This document shows positions 12,647 through 25,502 of a stretch of 64,000 nt of DNA, piece by piece. Position 1 is the stretch's first letter; each line of letters starts with the position of its first letter. This stretch comes from Pyronema omphalodes (taxonomy: Eukaryota > Ascomycota > Pezizomycetes > Pezizales > Pyronemataceae). The stretch spans positions 1 to 64,000 of the forward strand of contig JAJJXM010000096.1 of the NCBI GenBank assembly GCA_024516155.1, given 5' to 3'. The notes beneath the pieces are model-generated. The model saw only the letters and a program-made list of their open reading frames with translations, was not told where the DNA came from and ran no database searches. The translations under genes were made by a program, and so were the position numbers.

Positions 12647-13551
12647 CTCTTCTTTAAATTCCCAATCCAAAGGCGAACTATTCGTCAAGTATTTTTTTCA
12701 AAAAAAAAAAGAAAAATCAAAGTAAAGTAAAGCTTTTTCCGGTTCCTTCGTTGTTTTTCAGGCTCGGGGTAAAAGATATGGAAGTGGAAGGGTGGGGGAT
12801 GTGAGGTGTGAGGTGGATAGTATAATAGCGAGTAAGTTGATGGAATGTGGAAATCAATTAAATTGTTGGTATAGTATGGGGTGGATATAGCGAGGCTTGA
12901 AGACAGGTCATGTGGGATGGAGGATAGTTTTACGTATCACTAGGCTTATAAGAGGCGTTACAGGAATTGGAATTTGGAGGTGAAGTAGGGTTGGTTTGTT
13001 CGATGGTTTATAATAATGGGGTTCGGACAAGATTTAATTTGGGATAATTGTTCGGCGTCTAATGTAACATCGTGAACCTGCTGGATGTGCGATATGTGTG
13101 ATGGGTGTTAGGTGCTAGAATAAGGCGTCGCTTGATTATTTTCCTGAGGTTGATGGTGAGCGCGGCGACACTATGTGGGTCTACGCGAGCTTCGACTACA
13201 AAAAACACTGGAATCAGCAACAACCAAGGCGCTAATTTTGTTCATATTTCGAATATTTAATTCTGCTTAGAGAAGGAAGAGAGTATCCCAATACTAGTTA
13301 AAAGTTAAGCAGAGCTGCCAAACACTGAGCTAGGTGGTATATTTGAATACTCCTCCAATGTAGCAATACCTGAAGTGGTACGTTGGGAGAGCAGAAAACT
13401 TAATTCAATAGGTCATTCAAAATAGTGAATAGCTTCATGTCAGTACATCCTAACTACTATCCACCCGTAACATCAATTAAAACCGGTATTGTACTCCATG
13501 CATCCAAACAGTTATTGATATAAGCCATACGAAATTCCAAGCAAAAATCCC
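12647..13551. other. Intergenic region
   Basis: No coding exon is visible. The only recognisable object is the 5S rRNA-like relic at about 13270-13390. Confidence 0.6.
13270..13390 (+). pseudogene. Degenerate 5S rRNA-like relic
   Basis: Several landmarks of fungal 5S rRNA occur in the right order and spacing: GTATCCC, then AGTTAAGCAGAGCTG (the internal-promoter A-box region), then CTGAGCTAGGTGG and GAATACTCC near the 3' half. The expected GGTGACC loop region is decayed and the terminal stem is not clearly complementary. I infer a dispersed 5S copy that has lost function. Short unrelated 5S-like motifs could also explain it. Confidence 0.4.
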
Positions 13552-16500
13552 CTAAACCGCCAACTCCTTCTCCCCTCCACCCTTAACCAAAACCCTAACC
13601 GTCCTGTCACCCTTCCACTCCACCTTCTCCCAATCCACCACCACTTCTCTGACCTTTGGCGCAATCGTCTTCTCCTCACCTAGGATGCCCCAAATTCCCG
13701 TTCCAAGCCTCCACACAAACACCTCCGCCCCATCCACACCCACCACCATCTTTCCCTCTGGGTTAAAACTCAACGCAGTCGCAACCCCCACATGTCCGTC
13801 CAACACAAATGCTGTCTGGCCCGTCTTCAAGTCATAAACACACACCACCCCCACAGCTGGCGAAAATGCCAACCGCTGACTAGGCCGGTGAAACGCAACA
13901 GTTTCATAAGCAGAGACAGTGGCTTCTATGAGTTTCGTTACAGCGGGTAATACACGCTCCCGGAGTCCGAAAGAGGGATCGAGGGTTTTTAATACAGCCT
14001 CTATGAGGATTCCTAGAACTGGAAAGAATAGGTTGGGTGAACATTGTATAATTGTAGCGGCGATAGCCATAGCTGCCGAAGAGGTTGCGGCCATGGAGAA
14101 GATATCTGTACCAGCGGTACTAGAAGGTGGTGGGTATATATTTGCTGCAAGCGATGTGACGAGAAGAGGGGAGTTCTTCTCTGCGATGGAAAGAAGAGCT
14201 CTAGCTAGGACTGGAGAGCCTTTTGATTGGCTACGTTTGCTATGGGAGATGGAGATAAGGATCAGGCGGTGGATAAGACGTATACAGTCTACGCTATGCT
14301 CAAGCGCAGTCCAGGTGTAGCCCAGGACTTCAATCGCCGTGGTTTGGTAGGTGCATTCGAAGGTGGGATCATTTAGAAGAGAAGAGATAGAGGTTCCAAG
14401 AGACTTCTTGAGAGCATCTGGGAAGGGAGGGTCCGGATGGTCAACAAGGAGTTTTGCAAGGAGGATAACCGCGCGGAGAACTTCTTTTTGTTTTTGAAGC
14501 TCCGGAGCAACTGCATCCGGAAGGTAGGGCGCCCAGTAGGTAATTACAGAAGACCGCTCAGCGGGTGTGAGGGCTCGTAGGAAGGAGTCGAGACATTGTC
14601 GGGAAGTTTCCCGGATCAATGGGTGGGTATCGGTCCAGAATTTGGCAAAGACTCCAAGGGAAACTCGTTCACGACCAAGGTGACCGATAATAATTCGTTT
14701 AACTGCTGTATTGACAGAGTTCTCCTTTCCAGTTGCTTTAAGAAGAACAGAGACAAGACAAAGAATGGCTAGCAGACGAATAGAGGTAAGAGTTGGTGAG
14801 ATTTCCTCTCCGTAGAGTGCATCAGGAGTGAGCATTGTGATTCGTCTATCAGCACCGAGTTGTCCGAGTGATCCCGGCTGTTTCCGGCGGAACAGGAATT
14901 GGTCTAGAGCGAATTGTAACTCTTCAAGCTCATTAAGTTCCTCGCCGGTATCGGCGTCATCGTCAATGTAAAGATAGGCTCCCAAGCTTCCACCAGGAAC
15001 CAGTGCTGTTAGCAGACTCTTTGCATTCATAATCGCTGGATGGTTTCCAACAACTCTGCGTTCCGTCTCCCTTGTCCTCATGGATGCAGTATCAATCGCC
15101 GTTTCTAGTGCGCTTAGTATTGAGCGAATGTTAATGGCCGCGGTTGGTAGCCCAATTCGGCAAAAATCGTCGCAAAGCTGGATTGAGCCATCACAGTTGA
15201 CATCGTTATCCTCATAGTCCTCCAGGTCGCCAATTTTTACCGTCTTCCAGTCAGCATCCGTAGCATCATTCCCATCCTGAGAAGCCGCCGATCCCCTAGA
15301 TGGCGGCGGATTCAACAAAACTCCGCCATCTTCCTGACCCATATTCCATTCCTTCCTGGTTCCATCCTCATACGTCAACGCAACAATATTAAGGCCAGGT
15401 TGGGTTGCGAATGAAATTAGTCGACTGTGGTCATGGCTCGGGAAATTCACCATTACTCTGGCCCTCTCAACATCCACAATTGCTGCTGCATCTCCACAGC
15501 TAACCAACAGTGTTGATCTTAGTCTCGAGCCGAGGTTTGAGGGTAGTAAATTGGCTGATTCGATGGGGTTTGTGAAAAGCGGTAGACGTTTGGAGCATTG
15601 GTATGAACTATAACCCAGTCAAAAACTGGAGTGATGACCTTACGGTATAGAAGGACTTACGGGGACTCTATTATCGAAATCTCTCCAGATTTTGTGCCGG
15701 CAACGAGATACTCTTTGCCCCCTTTACTACCGTGACTTCCACCAGTAGCCACGTATTCCTTGATTCGCACTCTTTTCAAAAGGCAGATGGAAGATTCATC
15801 ACTTTTCAATGTAATGGAGGCGGTGGGTTCGTGGTAGTTGAGCAAGAAGGCGCTGGTGGAGTAAAGGTTGATTTTGGTGCCATGGGCAACGGCGAGCATG
15901 TTATTGAAGATTTCAGAACACGTTGACGGCTTCTCATAATCTCTAGGGCGAAAGTTATCAAGTGCTATATAGCGTATTAGCTTAGTCTATAATTGGGAGG
16001 GGATATGAAATACACTTGACAGACCACTCCGGCCGATCTGCGGTGAAGCTTCCAATTGATATATCAATGCCATCATCCGCCGTCCAAGCTTTCTCTCGAG
16101 AGACAACTGCCATGATTCCTTCATTCTTCTCTGCATCATAGACTGCTGATACACCCAGGATCATTTCGTCTTTCAGTTCATCTGATGGCCTCCATTGAGT
16201 AACCTCCTCCCAACTATCACCTTTGAGTACCAAGATCATAATTTCATGATCTTCCGTCTTTACCATTATCGTCTTATCATCCACTTCAATACCCGCCGTC
16301 CCTATTTCGGTTTCCTTTGTCTTCCTAAAGCCTTCTCCATCCTTGACATGTAACGATAACCCACCCACCTGCCATACCAAGTACCCCTCCCCTGCTCTCT
16401 TCACACCTCTCACAGCACCCCACTGGTCATTAATATCCAAGCTCACCGTCTCCCCCTCCTTTACAAATCTCACAACATCACCCCTCTCCAGTTTCGTATC

Positions 16501-17091
16501 ATGTATCGTCCAGCTGTGGATCTTTCCGCCTATAGTGACCGTGTACAACCCGGACCCCTCCTGTACACTCTTCTGTACTGGAAACGCCCATTCCGGCATT
16601 CCCCTCCAGATAGCCACCATCTCCAAACTCTGGGCATTCACCACCACAACTTCACAAGCCCACCCATACACCAGTATCAAACTCACCTCCCTCCATTTCA
16701 CAATCGTCATTCCGGTAGTCCTAACTCCCGGAAACATAGTCTTACTAGCGCACTGAACGCAGCGTTTATCGCTAAGTTCCCATTTGGAGAGCTGTCCATC
16801 GTGTGACAAGGTTAAGAAGAACTGTTCGGAGGGAGAGACTTCGGAAGCGGAGGTGTACGGAACGATAGCGACGATGGAGGAAGTATGACCCAAAAGACGT
16901 GCGAGAAGGTAGGTGGATCTTTCACCACTTTCGGAGGTGCTGAGTTCGTAGATGCAGAACTCGCCGGAGGAGAGGCCGACGATAAGGTGAGAGGAGAGTA
17001 TTAGGGATGAGGTGACATCGTTGCGGCTTGAGGGAGTGAGTGCACTGCTGGTCCAGTGGCTGAACGGGAAGGAGAATGGAGGTGTTGTCAT
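13552..17091 (-). CDS. WD40-repeat protein, WDR7/rabconnectin-3beta-like
   Basis: Three exons (17091-16014, 15964-15661, 15607-13552) close in frame to 1145 aa. The N-terminal 350 residues look like a beta-propeller (RLLGHTSSIVAIVPY, FFLTLSHDGQLSKWEL, IWRGMPEWAFPV). The middle is alpha-helical with HEAT-like stretches. A last propeller blade pair sits at the C-terminus (YDLKTGQTAFVLDGHVGVAT, then SFNPEGKMVVGVDGAEVFVW). This layout resembles metazoan WDR7, which with DMXL proteins regulates V-ATPase assembly. The animal protein is longer, about 1490 aa. Introns are 49 and 53 nt. The first intron uses the second of two adjacent GT dinucleotides, because only that choice keeps the frame. The V-ATPase link is inference from resemblance. 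Confidence 0.75.
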
Positions 17092-18380
17092 GGTTGTAGA
17101 GTTAGAGCTATCCGTGGTGAAGACGCGAAGGTCGTGATGGTCGGGGAAAGCTAGAGTACCCAGTGATAGGTTAGGGGTAGCTTATACAGCTCAGGGTTTC
17201 TGACATGATGGTTTGGGAATGCTTTCGCTAATGCACAGCGATGACGGATGTCATCATTTGCATTGTTACAGCTCCCCGCAGACAGCGGACATGTCGCATG
17301 ATCACAAGATGCTATGAGGGTCACTTGAAATTCCAGGGTGGTTCGCCATTGAGGATTCACATTGACATATCACGATTCACAAGAATTTTGATCAAGAAGA
17401 GAAATATTTCATGACATAACACAGTTTATTAATTATATATTCTATATTATAGCAGTAGAATCTGTGATCTTTGCGGAAAGTTAGCCATTGCTCGTTACTC
17501 GTTCATAAAAAAGTAAAAGCAGAATAAGACTCAAGTCAGGCGAAAGATGAAAAGTACGAATTTTTATCAATAATTGGGGGGTGACCCCTATGAATTAGCA
17601 TGGAATTGTACATCATGCGAGTCTGTCTATATACATGTAGGTAACGCAATAGTAACTTACGTTAAAATAGTACTACGCTTCTTCAGCATGCAAACCGCAA
17701 TGCTGAAGGTAGCGCAGTGGTACCGAATTGAATAGCAGCAGTAGCATGAAAGTAACTAAGAAATCTTCAAAACTGTTAGCAATGTCCAACAACAGCCACG
17801 AAATAAAAACACAAAAGAAAAGTTTGTGAGAATGGTATCTCAGCTATGTCCGTTTGGAAAGACTGTGTTAATCACCATCAAAGGTAAGATAGGGGCGACA
17901 CGAATAGCTCATCACTGATAATTCTCCTTCTCTTTTCTATTGTGTTTATGGGGAATTAGCTTACCATATAGGTTTGCGCTGTGCGCGGTATTGTTAGTGC
18001 ATTGACATGTCGCGTTGAGTGAATGTGTTGTTGTGTGGAGGTCGAGGGACAGACGAGGCTGTTCTTAAAGAACTTTTTTTTCGCCGCGGGGTTACCCAGG
18101 CCTAACCCGGCCTGACGATGTTTGGCCGACGCCAAGAAATCTATGCACCTGAGTCCTGCTGTCACCTAGCGGCTACCCGCGTCCCGGCGAACCAGTTGAA
18201 TCTTAGCGCCGTTCCGACCTTGAAGCCGCAGCTAGATATCGACACTCCCGAGCTCTCTGTACCCCGCCATTCAACTTAACGCGTTCGTTTTTTCCGAAAT
18301 ATTACACAGTTGCGAATCACCCGCACGTTTTTACACATCCGGCATCTTGCAAGGCCGCAAGATTCTACATATTCACCGCA
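17092..18380. other. Divergent intergenic region WDR7-like - COX16
   Basis: Promoters of both flanking genes must lie here. I see no RNA gene or repeat of note. The stretch 18040-18260 is GC-richer than its surroundings and leads into the COX16 5' UTR. Confidence 0.55.
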
Positions 18381-18912
18381 ATGCCGACCTTCACCTCGAA
18401 AAAGTTCACTCCCTCGTCGGCCGAATCAGCGAAAGGATTCGGTGCCACCTACCGGCGATTGATGAAGAAATATCCGTTCTTATTATTCGGTGTACCATTT
18501 ATTGGCACAATTGTCGCTGGTAGCTTCTTCTTAACACCGGCTACGGCGCTACGTTATGAAAAGCATGACCGCAAGGTGCGGCAGTTGACACAGGAGGAGG
18601 CTATGGGACTGGATAAGAACAGGCGAAAGTTAGATTTGAACGAAGAATACTACGTACGTGGACTACCTGGTTGATCTAGAGAATACGTGCGAGCATCTGT
18701 CGAGAGGTGATAGTAGGATTGAACCTACGCTGCTCTGTCCTTGACCAATGAGGGATATGGAGCAGATTCGCAATAATGAATGCTTGTTATTGAGAAGCAG
18801 AACACAGAAAATTCAAGCTAACTGGCAACAGAAATTGGCAGCAAAAGATTTAGATGACTGGGACATGAAGCGGGTGGAGCGGTTGAAGGGCGAGCACGAT
18901 GGACGGTTATAG
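18381..18912 (+). CDS. COX16: Cytochrome c oxidase assembly protein Cox16
   Basis: Small mitochondrial inner-membrane protein needed for cytochrome c oxidase assembly. Two exons (18381-18653, 18832-18912) join in phase 0 after EEYY to give 117 aa, the family's usual size. One membrane span (PFLLFGVPFIGTIVAGSFFL) is followed by the hallmark TPATALRYEKHDRKVRQLT. The end, AAKDLDDWDMKRVERLKG, matches the family C-terminus and comes only from exon 2. An unspliced reading would stop after VRGLPG and lack it. The intron of 178 nt is longer than most here. Confidence 0.93.
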
Positions 18913-20012
18913 AACGCAGAAAAGGGCACAGGTGCAGTTGTAGGATACCAGCAGATGAACTAATTATGAGATTTATGAGGCATTTCAGACCTTCAATATA
19001 TTTCCTGGTAACTAATCAACGGCCACCGACATTACAGGCCGATTGAAAACATTGACACCTGGATCTTCTGCGCTTCATGCGGTCCTCCAGTATCACATCT
19101 CACACCATTTCCCGATTACATTTTTATATCTATTCTGGAAATCTTCATTATACGTTAGTCTTTAAATATGATGTCTTTGGCACTACCACCACAATGTCAA
19201 AGGAATATTCAAGCAGTCTTCGAGATAAGATAACCCGACCAAAGCCCATACCATCCTAGATTGCGCTCAGAAGTCGCACTACCTTTGACAAGATCTCACA
19301 GATACGGTCACACTATCTGTCAAATTTTTCTTCTCTGGGACTAGATTGAATTAATTCCAACGATATTTTGCCCTAGTTGCTTCACAGAATACTCCCTGTA
19401 TCTTCGTCTAGAAGTATCCGAGACATATGTATACTGATGGCCATTTACGATAGTCCATCATTGTATGGTTCGTCCGTAGATATCAGTGGAAGTGATACTT
19501 GCACCATTCTCTAGCAGAGATTTATAAATCTTTCATTTTCACATTTTTTTTCGGGAATTATAAATACACACTCGACAGGTCCGAAAGAAACGGGAGATCA
19601 TCGATATTTATGGTTTAAATTGACCTCCAAAGCTTTATCTACCACCATCGTGATGATTTCCGGACTTTGACCTCATATTGTTCCGAGTTTCACTGTACGT
19701 AAAAGTAGTGGTTACATATCTGGGACGAGTTACGAACAGTTATAATCCTTATATAGTACCAATACAACCGCATTCAATGCTCAAATTCGATCTCAGGGCT
19801 TACCACAATCCCCCTTCTCCCATTACTGCCGACATGTTTGATCCTCGACCCAATCATGAAATCTCACCGGGTCATTAGCATCATTCATAGGTGTTAACAA
19901 ACCCAGCAAAAGGGCTGAACATAGAATTCACGGCCCTCCCCAGTTCATCATCCCAAACAAAGGCTATTTAAGCACTCCACAAACTTGCAGTCTACGACAC
20001 CTTACCACCACC
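18913..20012. other. Intergenic region upstream of the first coiled-coil gene
   Basis: It holds the COX16 3' UTR and the promoter of the next gene. No repeats or coding exons are visible. Confidence 0.55.
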
Positions 20013-22072
20013 ATGGCATCTACCGAAACCGATAGTTCATGCCCCATACCCGATATCACGACGGCCGACGAAGATATCCAACAGGCAGTACCGGCCGAAC
20101 CCGATAAATCCGACGGCTCTGACGACCCTGACGAATCCGACGAATCCAACTACGAAGAATTCGACGATAATCAATCATTATCCAGTTCCAACATAGAACG
20201 GCAGATTACCGGACTCAGCGAGATGCTTCGGAAGCTATCGCAAAGCAAAAAGTCCACCAAGATCAAACTAGAAACGGAGAACAAACGTATCTTACAGGAG
20301 AATGAGAAACTAAAAACTGAACTCCAAGTTGCGACTACGGAACTTAGTCAGACGAAACAGAAATATGAGGAGGTTGTAAAGACGAACTCCGCACAGGTTG
20401 CTGCGAATAGGGATTTGAAGGATGAGTTTGATCGGTTGAGTGATAAGAATACTTTGCTGTCGGATGAAAATGCTTGGATGAAAGAGGAGATTGAGAAACT
20501 GAAGTTTGAGCAGGAGGAACTGGGGCATGAGGTTAAACAACTGAGAAAGGTGAATGATGAGCTGATGACGAAGAATGATCAGCTTGGAGAGCGGAAGCTG
20601 TATTACGATAACGAGATCAAACAATACCAGAGATCCGAGGAGATTTACAAAGACGAGATACAGCGATTAAAGAACGAAAACACAAAGCTGAAGAACGATA
20701 TAATTCCACTAAAGGAGAAGTATAAGCTTCTAAATATCGGATATGATGAGCTTTCCGAGGAGAGAAAACGACTTGGAGATGAGCGGATTTTGCTCCAGAA
20801 CGAAAATGAACGGTTGATGAAGATTGAGGAGAAGGCAAAGTCAGAAATTGTTAAGATGAAGGAGGAGATCTTTAAGCTTAAGGACCAACATGAGGATTCC
20901 GCGGACGAAATTTCTGAACTGAAAAATAAAATCAACGATTACCGGGACAAGAATGTTAAGTTGAAGGAAATCATGCAAAGCAAATCTGCTGCTATTAAGC
21001 CGCCTTTGATTGTGAAAGATAGAGCCACTGCACCCCCTTCACCTGGCAAAGAAGAGTTTCTGGAGGAAATGAATGATCGGCTAATGAAGCAGATTGGAAC
21101 TTTAAAAATTGAGGTAGTAGCGTTACGGGACAAGAATAGCAGACTTCAGAAAGAGGTTGACAAGTTCGATGAGATAGCTGAGGAGCGAAGCCTTATCCAA
21201 GCTGCCAATGTCTTAAAGAACTATCAGGATATGGAGAAGCGACTTAGAAAAATGGAGAAGATTGCAGGGGATTTTGATAAAGTTACAACCAAGCTTCTGG
21301 AAAACGAAAAGAAACTTAAAGAACAACAGAATTTCTTTGAACGGATTATAGAACGATTGATACCACTCGAGGAAGCTAATGAAACCCTCATGGATATCAA
21401 AGCTCAGCTTGAGGAAACTGAGAAGAAATATCAGGAGCGGTTGGATGATATGGAGGGTTATGAATTCGCATCTGATAAGAAGCGACTGGAACAACTCACA
21501 GCTGCCGTTCTTCCCCAGACTCTTAACGAGCAGGGTTTCTTCTGTCGGAAAGTGGTAAGTAATAACCAATTATGCCCTCCCAATATTATAATCAAGACAA
21601 AGAAAGACAATAGTAACTAATATATCAAACCTCATAGCCATTACCAAACCTTCCCGACGATCTAATCCAAATTTCACAAGGTTATAACACCACATCAGTT
21701 CCTTACAATGTTGCTAGTTTTTCTCCTGGTCATTTCATCTACGTTTCCCGTGAAAGAATCGACAAGATTCAGGTAAGCAATTCATCAGTCAATCAATCCT
21801 TTCCTTCCCCCTCCCCTCCTCCTTATTTCTCTTCTTCAATACCTCAGATAACTAATAATTGCAAATCGAAAACATAGAAACTAGAATCATTAATGAAGAT
21901 TGCATGGGGAGAAAGCTTTTCCCGGGCTCGTATCCAGTTCCGCGGGATGCCAAAGGGAAGAACCGATTGGGAGACATTCTCGGGAGAAATTCGTAAGATC
22001 ATTGTGTTGCAGAATCTTGCTAGAGTCAATGATCCCGATGCTCCGGATTTCTTTATGATGCAGTGTATTTAA
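20013..22072 (+). CDS. Coiled-coil protein, tandem paralogue 1, family unrecognised
   Basis: Three exons (20013-21554, 21638-21772, 21878-22072) join in phase 0 to 623 aa. About 60 acidic N-terminal residues (DDPDESDESNYEEFDD) precede roughly 440 residues of almost unbroken heptad-type coiled coil rich in Lys, Glu and Leu. The last 130 residues are globular and shared with the next gene: VLPQTLNEQGFFCRKV, then PNLPDDLIQISQGYN, then SPGHFIYVSRERIDKI. They end in a segment with IRKIIVLQNLARVNDP. Both intron positions and phases match the neighbour, so the two arose by tandem duplication. The resemblance of the rod to myosin or golgin rods is compositional only. I assign no function. Confidence 0.78.
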
Positions 22073-22855
22073 AAGAAAAAGGATCCGCGGGAAGGGGACG
22101 GAGGGATGGAGGGAAAGGGGGTGTTTTTTATCTGAATTGAAATTTGAACTGCGTTTAAGTCATCCATTATTTTTTAAAAATATTTCTATATAACTGAATG
22201 TCCTCACATAATCCGTAACAAACAACCAATGGGATAGTGGTCCTAAGGTATCATCATCTGTCATAAATATTGCATGTTTCACAATATCTTTGTTCTAAAT
22301 CCGCCACATAGCACATCATATATCCATTCCTCATTCAATCAATCCCAACATTCTCATAATAATCTTATCTGAAAACGAATATTGAATCCCACCACATCTT
22401 CCATTCCTAATTCCTGGCAATATATAGAAAAAATACCTTACATATATAAACCCACCCATTCCGGAACCAATTCAATGTTCAACTTAGAGGAGAGGGGCGC
22501 CAACCAATGACCACGACCGCCACCAATAAAAACTTCACCACACCGACTTCCTTTGTTCTTGTTTCATCCCCCAACAACATATTCCAGAAACCAATAGCCC
22601 TCCACTATTCCACAGTTTGCCTAAAGCCTCACATTTCTTCTGCTCCTAGCGGATTGTTTCAGAAACTTCAAACCAATATCAACCACCTACTCGACATCCC
22701 ATCACCTCGCGCAACGCCCATCAATCACCTCTCCCTTTCTTCTTCACCCCACAGCCATATTCACCCTGTAATCTATCTCATCATCTATAATTTCTCTCCA
22801 CATTTCCCCTAGTCGCACAATCCATCTCCCCAGCATCATAATTCCACCAACCCCA
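22073..22855. other. Intergenic region between the coiled-coil paralogues
   Basis: It contains the 3' UTR of the first copy and the promoter of the second. A 101-residue plus frame (22507-22812) has no features beyond Pro/Ser/His bias and ends shortly before the next ATG. I treat it as untranslated leader or promoter sequence. Confidence 0.55.
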
Positions 22856-25148
22856 ATGTCCTCCTCCTCCCGCCGCGGAATCCTTTCACCACATCGCACG
22901 ACCTCACCATCCCCGTCCCATACCTCCGCCGCCTCCACAACCCTCGCCCCGCAGTCCCATCCAGCCGAAGGATCAGAACCCCTCAACTCCGTCACTCCCA
23001 TTAGTTCCGAAACCTTCAACCTGCAGCTGACGAGTCTGAATAAGATGTTCCGTGTACTTTCCCGGCATACGAAATCCCGTGAAGAGCGATTGAAAGCTGA
23101 TATATCTGAACTGAAGGCGCAACTTGAGGGGTTAGAGATGGGGAATAAGCAGCTTCTTGAAGAAGTAGAGGAGTTGAGGAAGAAGAAGCTGGAGTTGGAG
23201 ATTGAAATTAATAACGAGAAGGAGAAGGGGAAGGAGAAGACGGACGATACAAGGTGTGAGGAGATTGAGAAGATTTTGAAGGAGGCAACGCAGGAGTTGG
23301 CGACGGTTCAAATACAGCTAAAGAAACTGATGAAGGAGCGGGATGAAACCTCGGCGGAGCTTAGAAGGGTTGTTAAAGAGCGGGATAGTACTGCGGAAAA
23401 GCTTAAGAAGATTAGCAAACAACAGGAAGCTGCTGTAGTAGCTCAAGGTGGTAGCACATCACCCGCATCACCCACGATATCCACGATATCCACGATATCT
23501 AAGACATCCCCAGAGAAATTATCCCAGAAATCACACCCAGCAAATCTAGAAGCAACAATAGTAGCACAAACTATGCGAATCGCCCGTCTAGAAAAGAACC
23601 GTCACGATTTCGAAACTCAAATTTCAGAACTAGAAACAGAAAAACATCAAGCATCTGAAAAAATCACGGAGCTGACAAGAGATAATAATCGCTTGCAGGA
23701 TGAGAAATTGGCGTTGTTGAATGAAGATGTTAGACTTAGGTCCGAGAATAAACATCTCAAGAATGGGTATGAGGATTTGATGGAGAAGTATCGGAAACTG
23801 AAGTTAGAAATGACTGGGACGGGAGGAATTGAGAATGAAGAACAGCAAAAACAAAATCAAGGAAACCAACAGCAGACACAGCAGACAAATAGGAGTATAA
23901 GCACTGATAGGTCTGCATCAGCATCAGCTTCATCGAGGAATAACAACACCATAGAGAGAGGCCAAGACAAAGCCGACAAAGACCTAATAATCAAAGACCT
24001 AAAACACGAGAAACTCCAACTAATCGACCGCAACGACGAACTAAAAGACGAACTAAACCGCAGCAAACTCGAGCACGATCGAAAGATAAAAGAAATGAGC
24101 CAAAAACTCTCAGCACAGCTGGAACAGTTAACTAAATTCGAAGCCGAGAAGGAAGAGTTGATAAAAGCCTCTATCGACCAACAAGAAAACCACGAGCAGC
24201 AAATCCAGAAGCTGAAAGAAGAAATCGAAAAACTGAAACAAATCCAACAAGAGAAGGAGACTGCTAATCATCATCAAGAGGATCCTGTTAAACTTCTTAA
24301 CACCGTACTGAGAAAACAAACTATAATGGAAGAGCGAATAAACCAGCTCGAGATCTCCAAACATAATACCAATCAAGCAATCCTTGTTTCTATTGCAGAC
24401 CACGCACCGCAAGAAAATCCTACAGAAATAAACCCCTGCAACTACACCGCGGAGGATAAAGCAAAGTTAACAAAACTCATCGCTACTGTCTTCCCCGAGA
24501 CTGTGAATGAACTGGGTTTCTTTTCTAGAACTACGGTAAGGATTCCTTTCTTTTTTTTCGGATAGCATAGGAGGGAGGGGTTTTATCGATTTTCTAACGT
24601 AGACAGGAATAGCCGATGGAAAATATTCCCTCTGACTTGATAGAAATTTCCAAGGGTTTTTGTAGCTCTGAGGTGGCGGGGAGCCCTGCCAACCCTGCGA
24701 ACCCTGCCAACCCTGCGAACCCTGCGAACCCTGCGAACCCCGAAACCTCCGAGACTCAAGAGCAACCCTACAATTCCGCCACGCCTCTAGTTCCCGGGCA
24801 ATTTATCTACATATCCCGGCAGCAGATTCCATCAATTTCCGTAAGTGCATCCTCATCAAATTCCATACCTCTTACACCACGACATAACCCAACCGATAAA
24901 AACCATACCAATCCCAAGAAATTCCACTAACAAATATTCATATTTATATTCATATCCGAATCCAGAATCTCGAATTTCTAATCCTCCAAGTCTGGGGAAT
25001 AAACCTATGCGGCTCACAATATTTTCTTCAGGGAAGGGTTAAAGAAATCTTAGACTGGTCGAAAATTTCACGGGAGGTTCGGAGGGTTTGTGTTGTACCG
25101 GATGATTCGTTGGGTGATAAGAAGTTGTGGAAGGTGTATTGTAGTTAG
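22856..25148 (+). CDS. Coiled-coil protein, tandem paralogue 2, family unrecognised
   Basis: Three exons (22856-24535, 24613-24840, 25032-25148) join in phase 0 to 674 aa. The N-terminus is Ser/Thr/Pro-rich. Two coiled-coil blocks are separated by a Ser/Ile spacer (SPASPTISTISTISKTS) and a Gln/Ser-rich spacer. The conserved tail follows: TVFPETVNELGFFSRT, PMENIPSDLIEISKGF, VPGQFIYISRQQIPSI. It aligns with the tail of the gene 780 bp upstream. Exon 2 carries an in-frame expansion of a 9-bp repeat encoding Asn-Pro-Ala units that paralogue 1 lacks. The last exon (38 codons) is shorter than its counterpart (64 codons) and aligns only with that gene's final 30 residues or so, so either the middle was lost or another small exon was missed. 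Function unknown. Confidence 0.72.
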
Positions 25149-25502
25149 GGGTTGATTACTGGGGGTTGAGTCTTTGGTTCGATGGGTTTGAATATGGGTG
25201 TTGTTTTATGATTGTAGGGGGTGATACTGGGGCTGCTATGATCTGTAGATGGATTGGTTGGTGATGGTGGTTGTTGTGGGTTGTTTACTGTGATGCAGAA
25301 TTGTTTTTGGGGTTTTCTATGGCTTTTGTCTTCTTGTTTTGGAAATTTACAAGGTGGTATCGTATCATTCATATCTACATATCTACATATCCACATATTC
25401 AATATCTAGTCCAATATCCGGTATCAACACAACATCCATGATCCCCCCCCAAAATGGTTTATTGCTCCCCCTATAAATACCACCACATGGCACAACCCTT
25501 GC

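Noticed and set aside
18704..18724. tRNA-like T arm (GTAGGTTCAATCCTAC on minus) in the COX16 intron
   Set aside because: The stem-loop has a 6-nt loop. I could not find matching acceptor, D or anticodon arms upstream.
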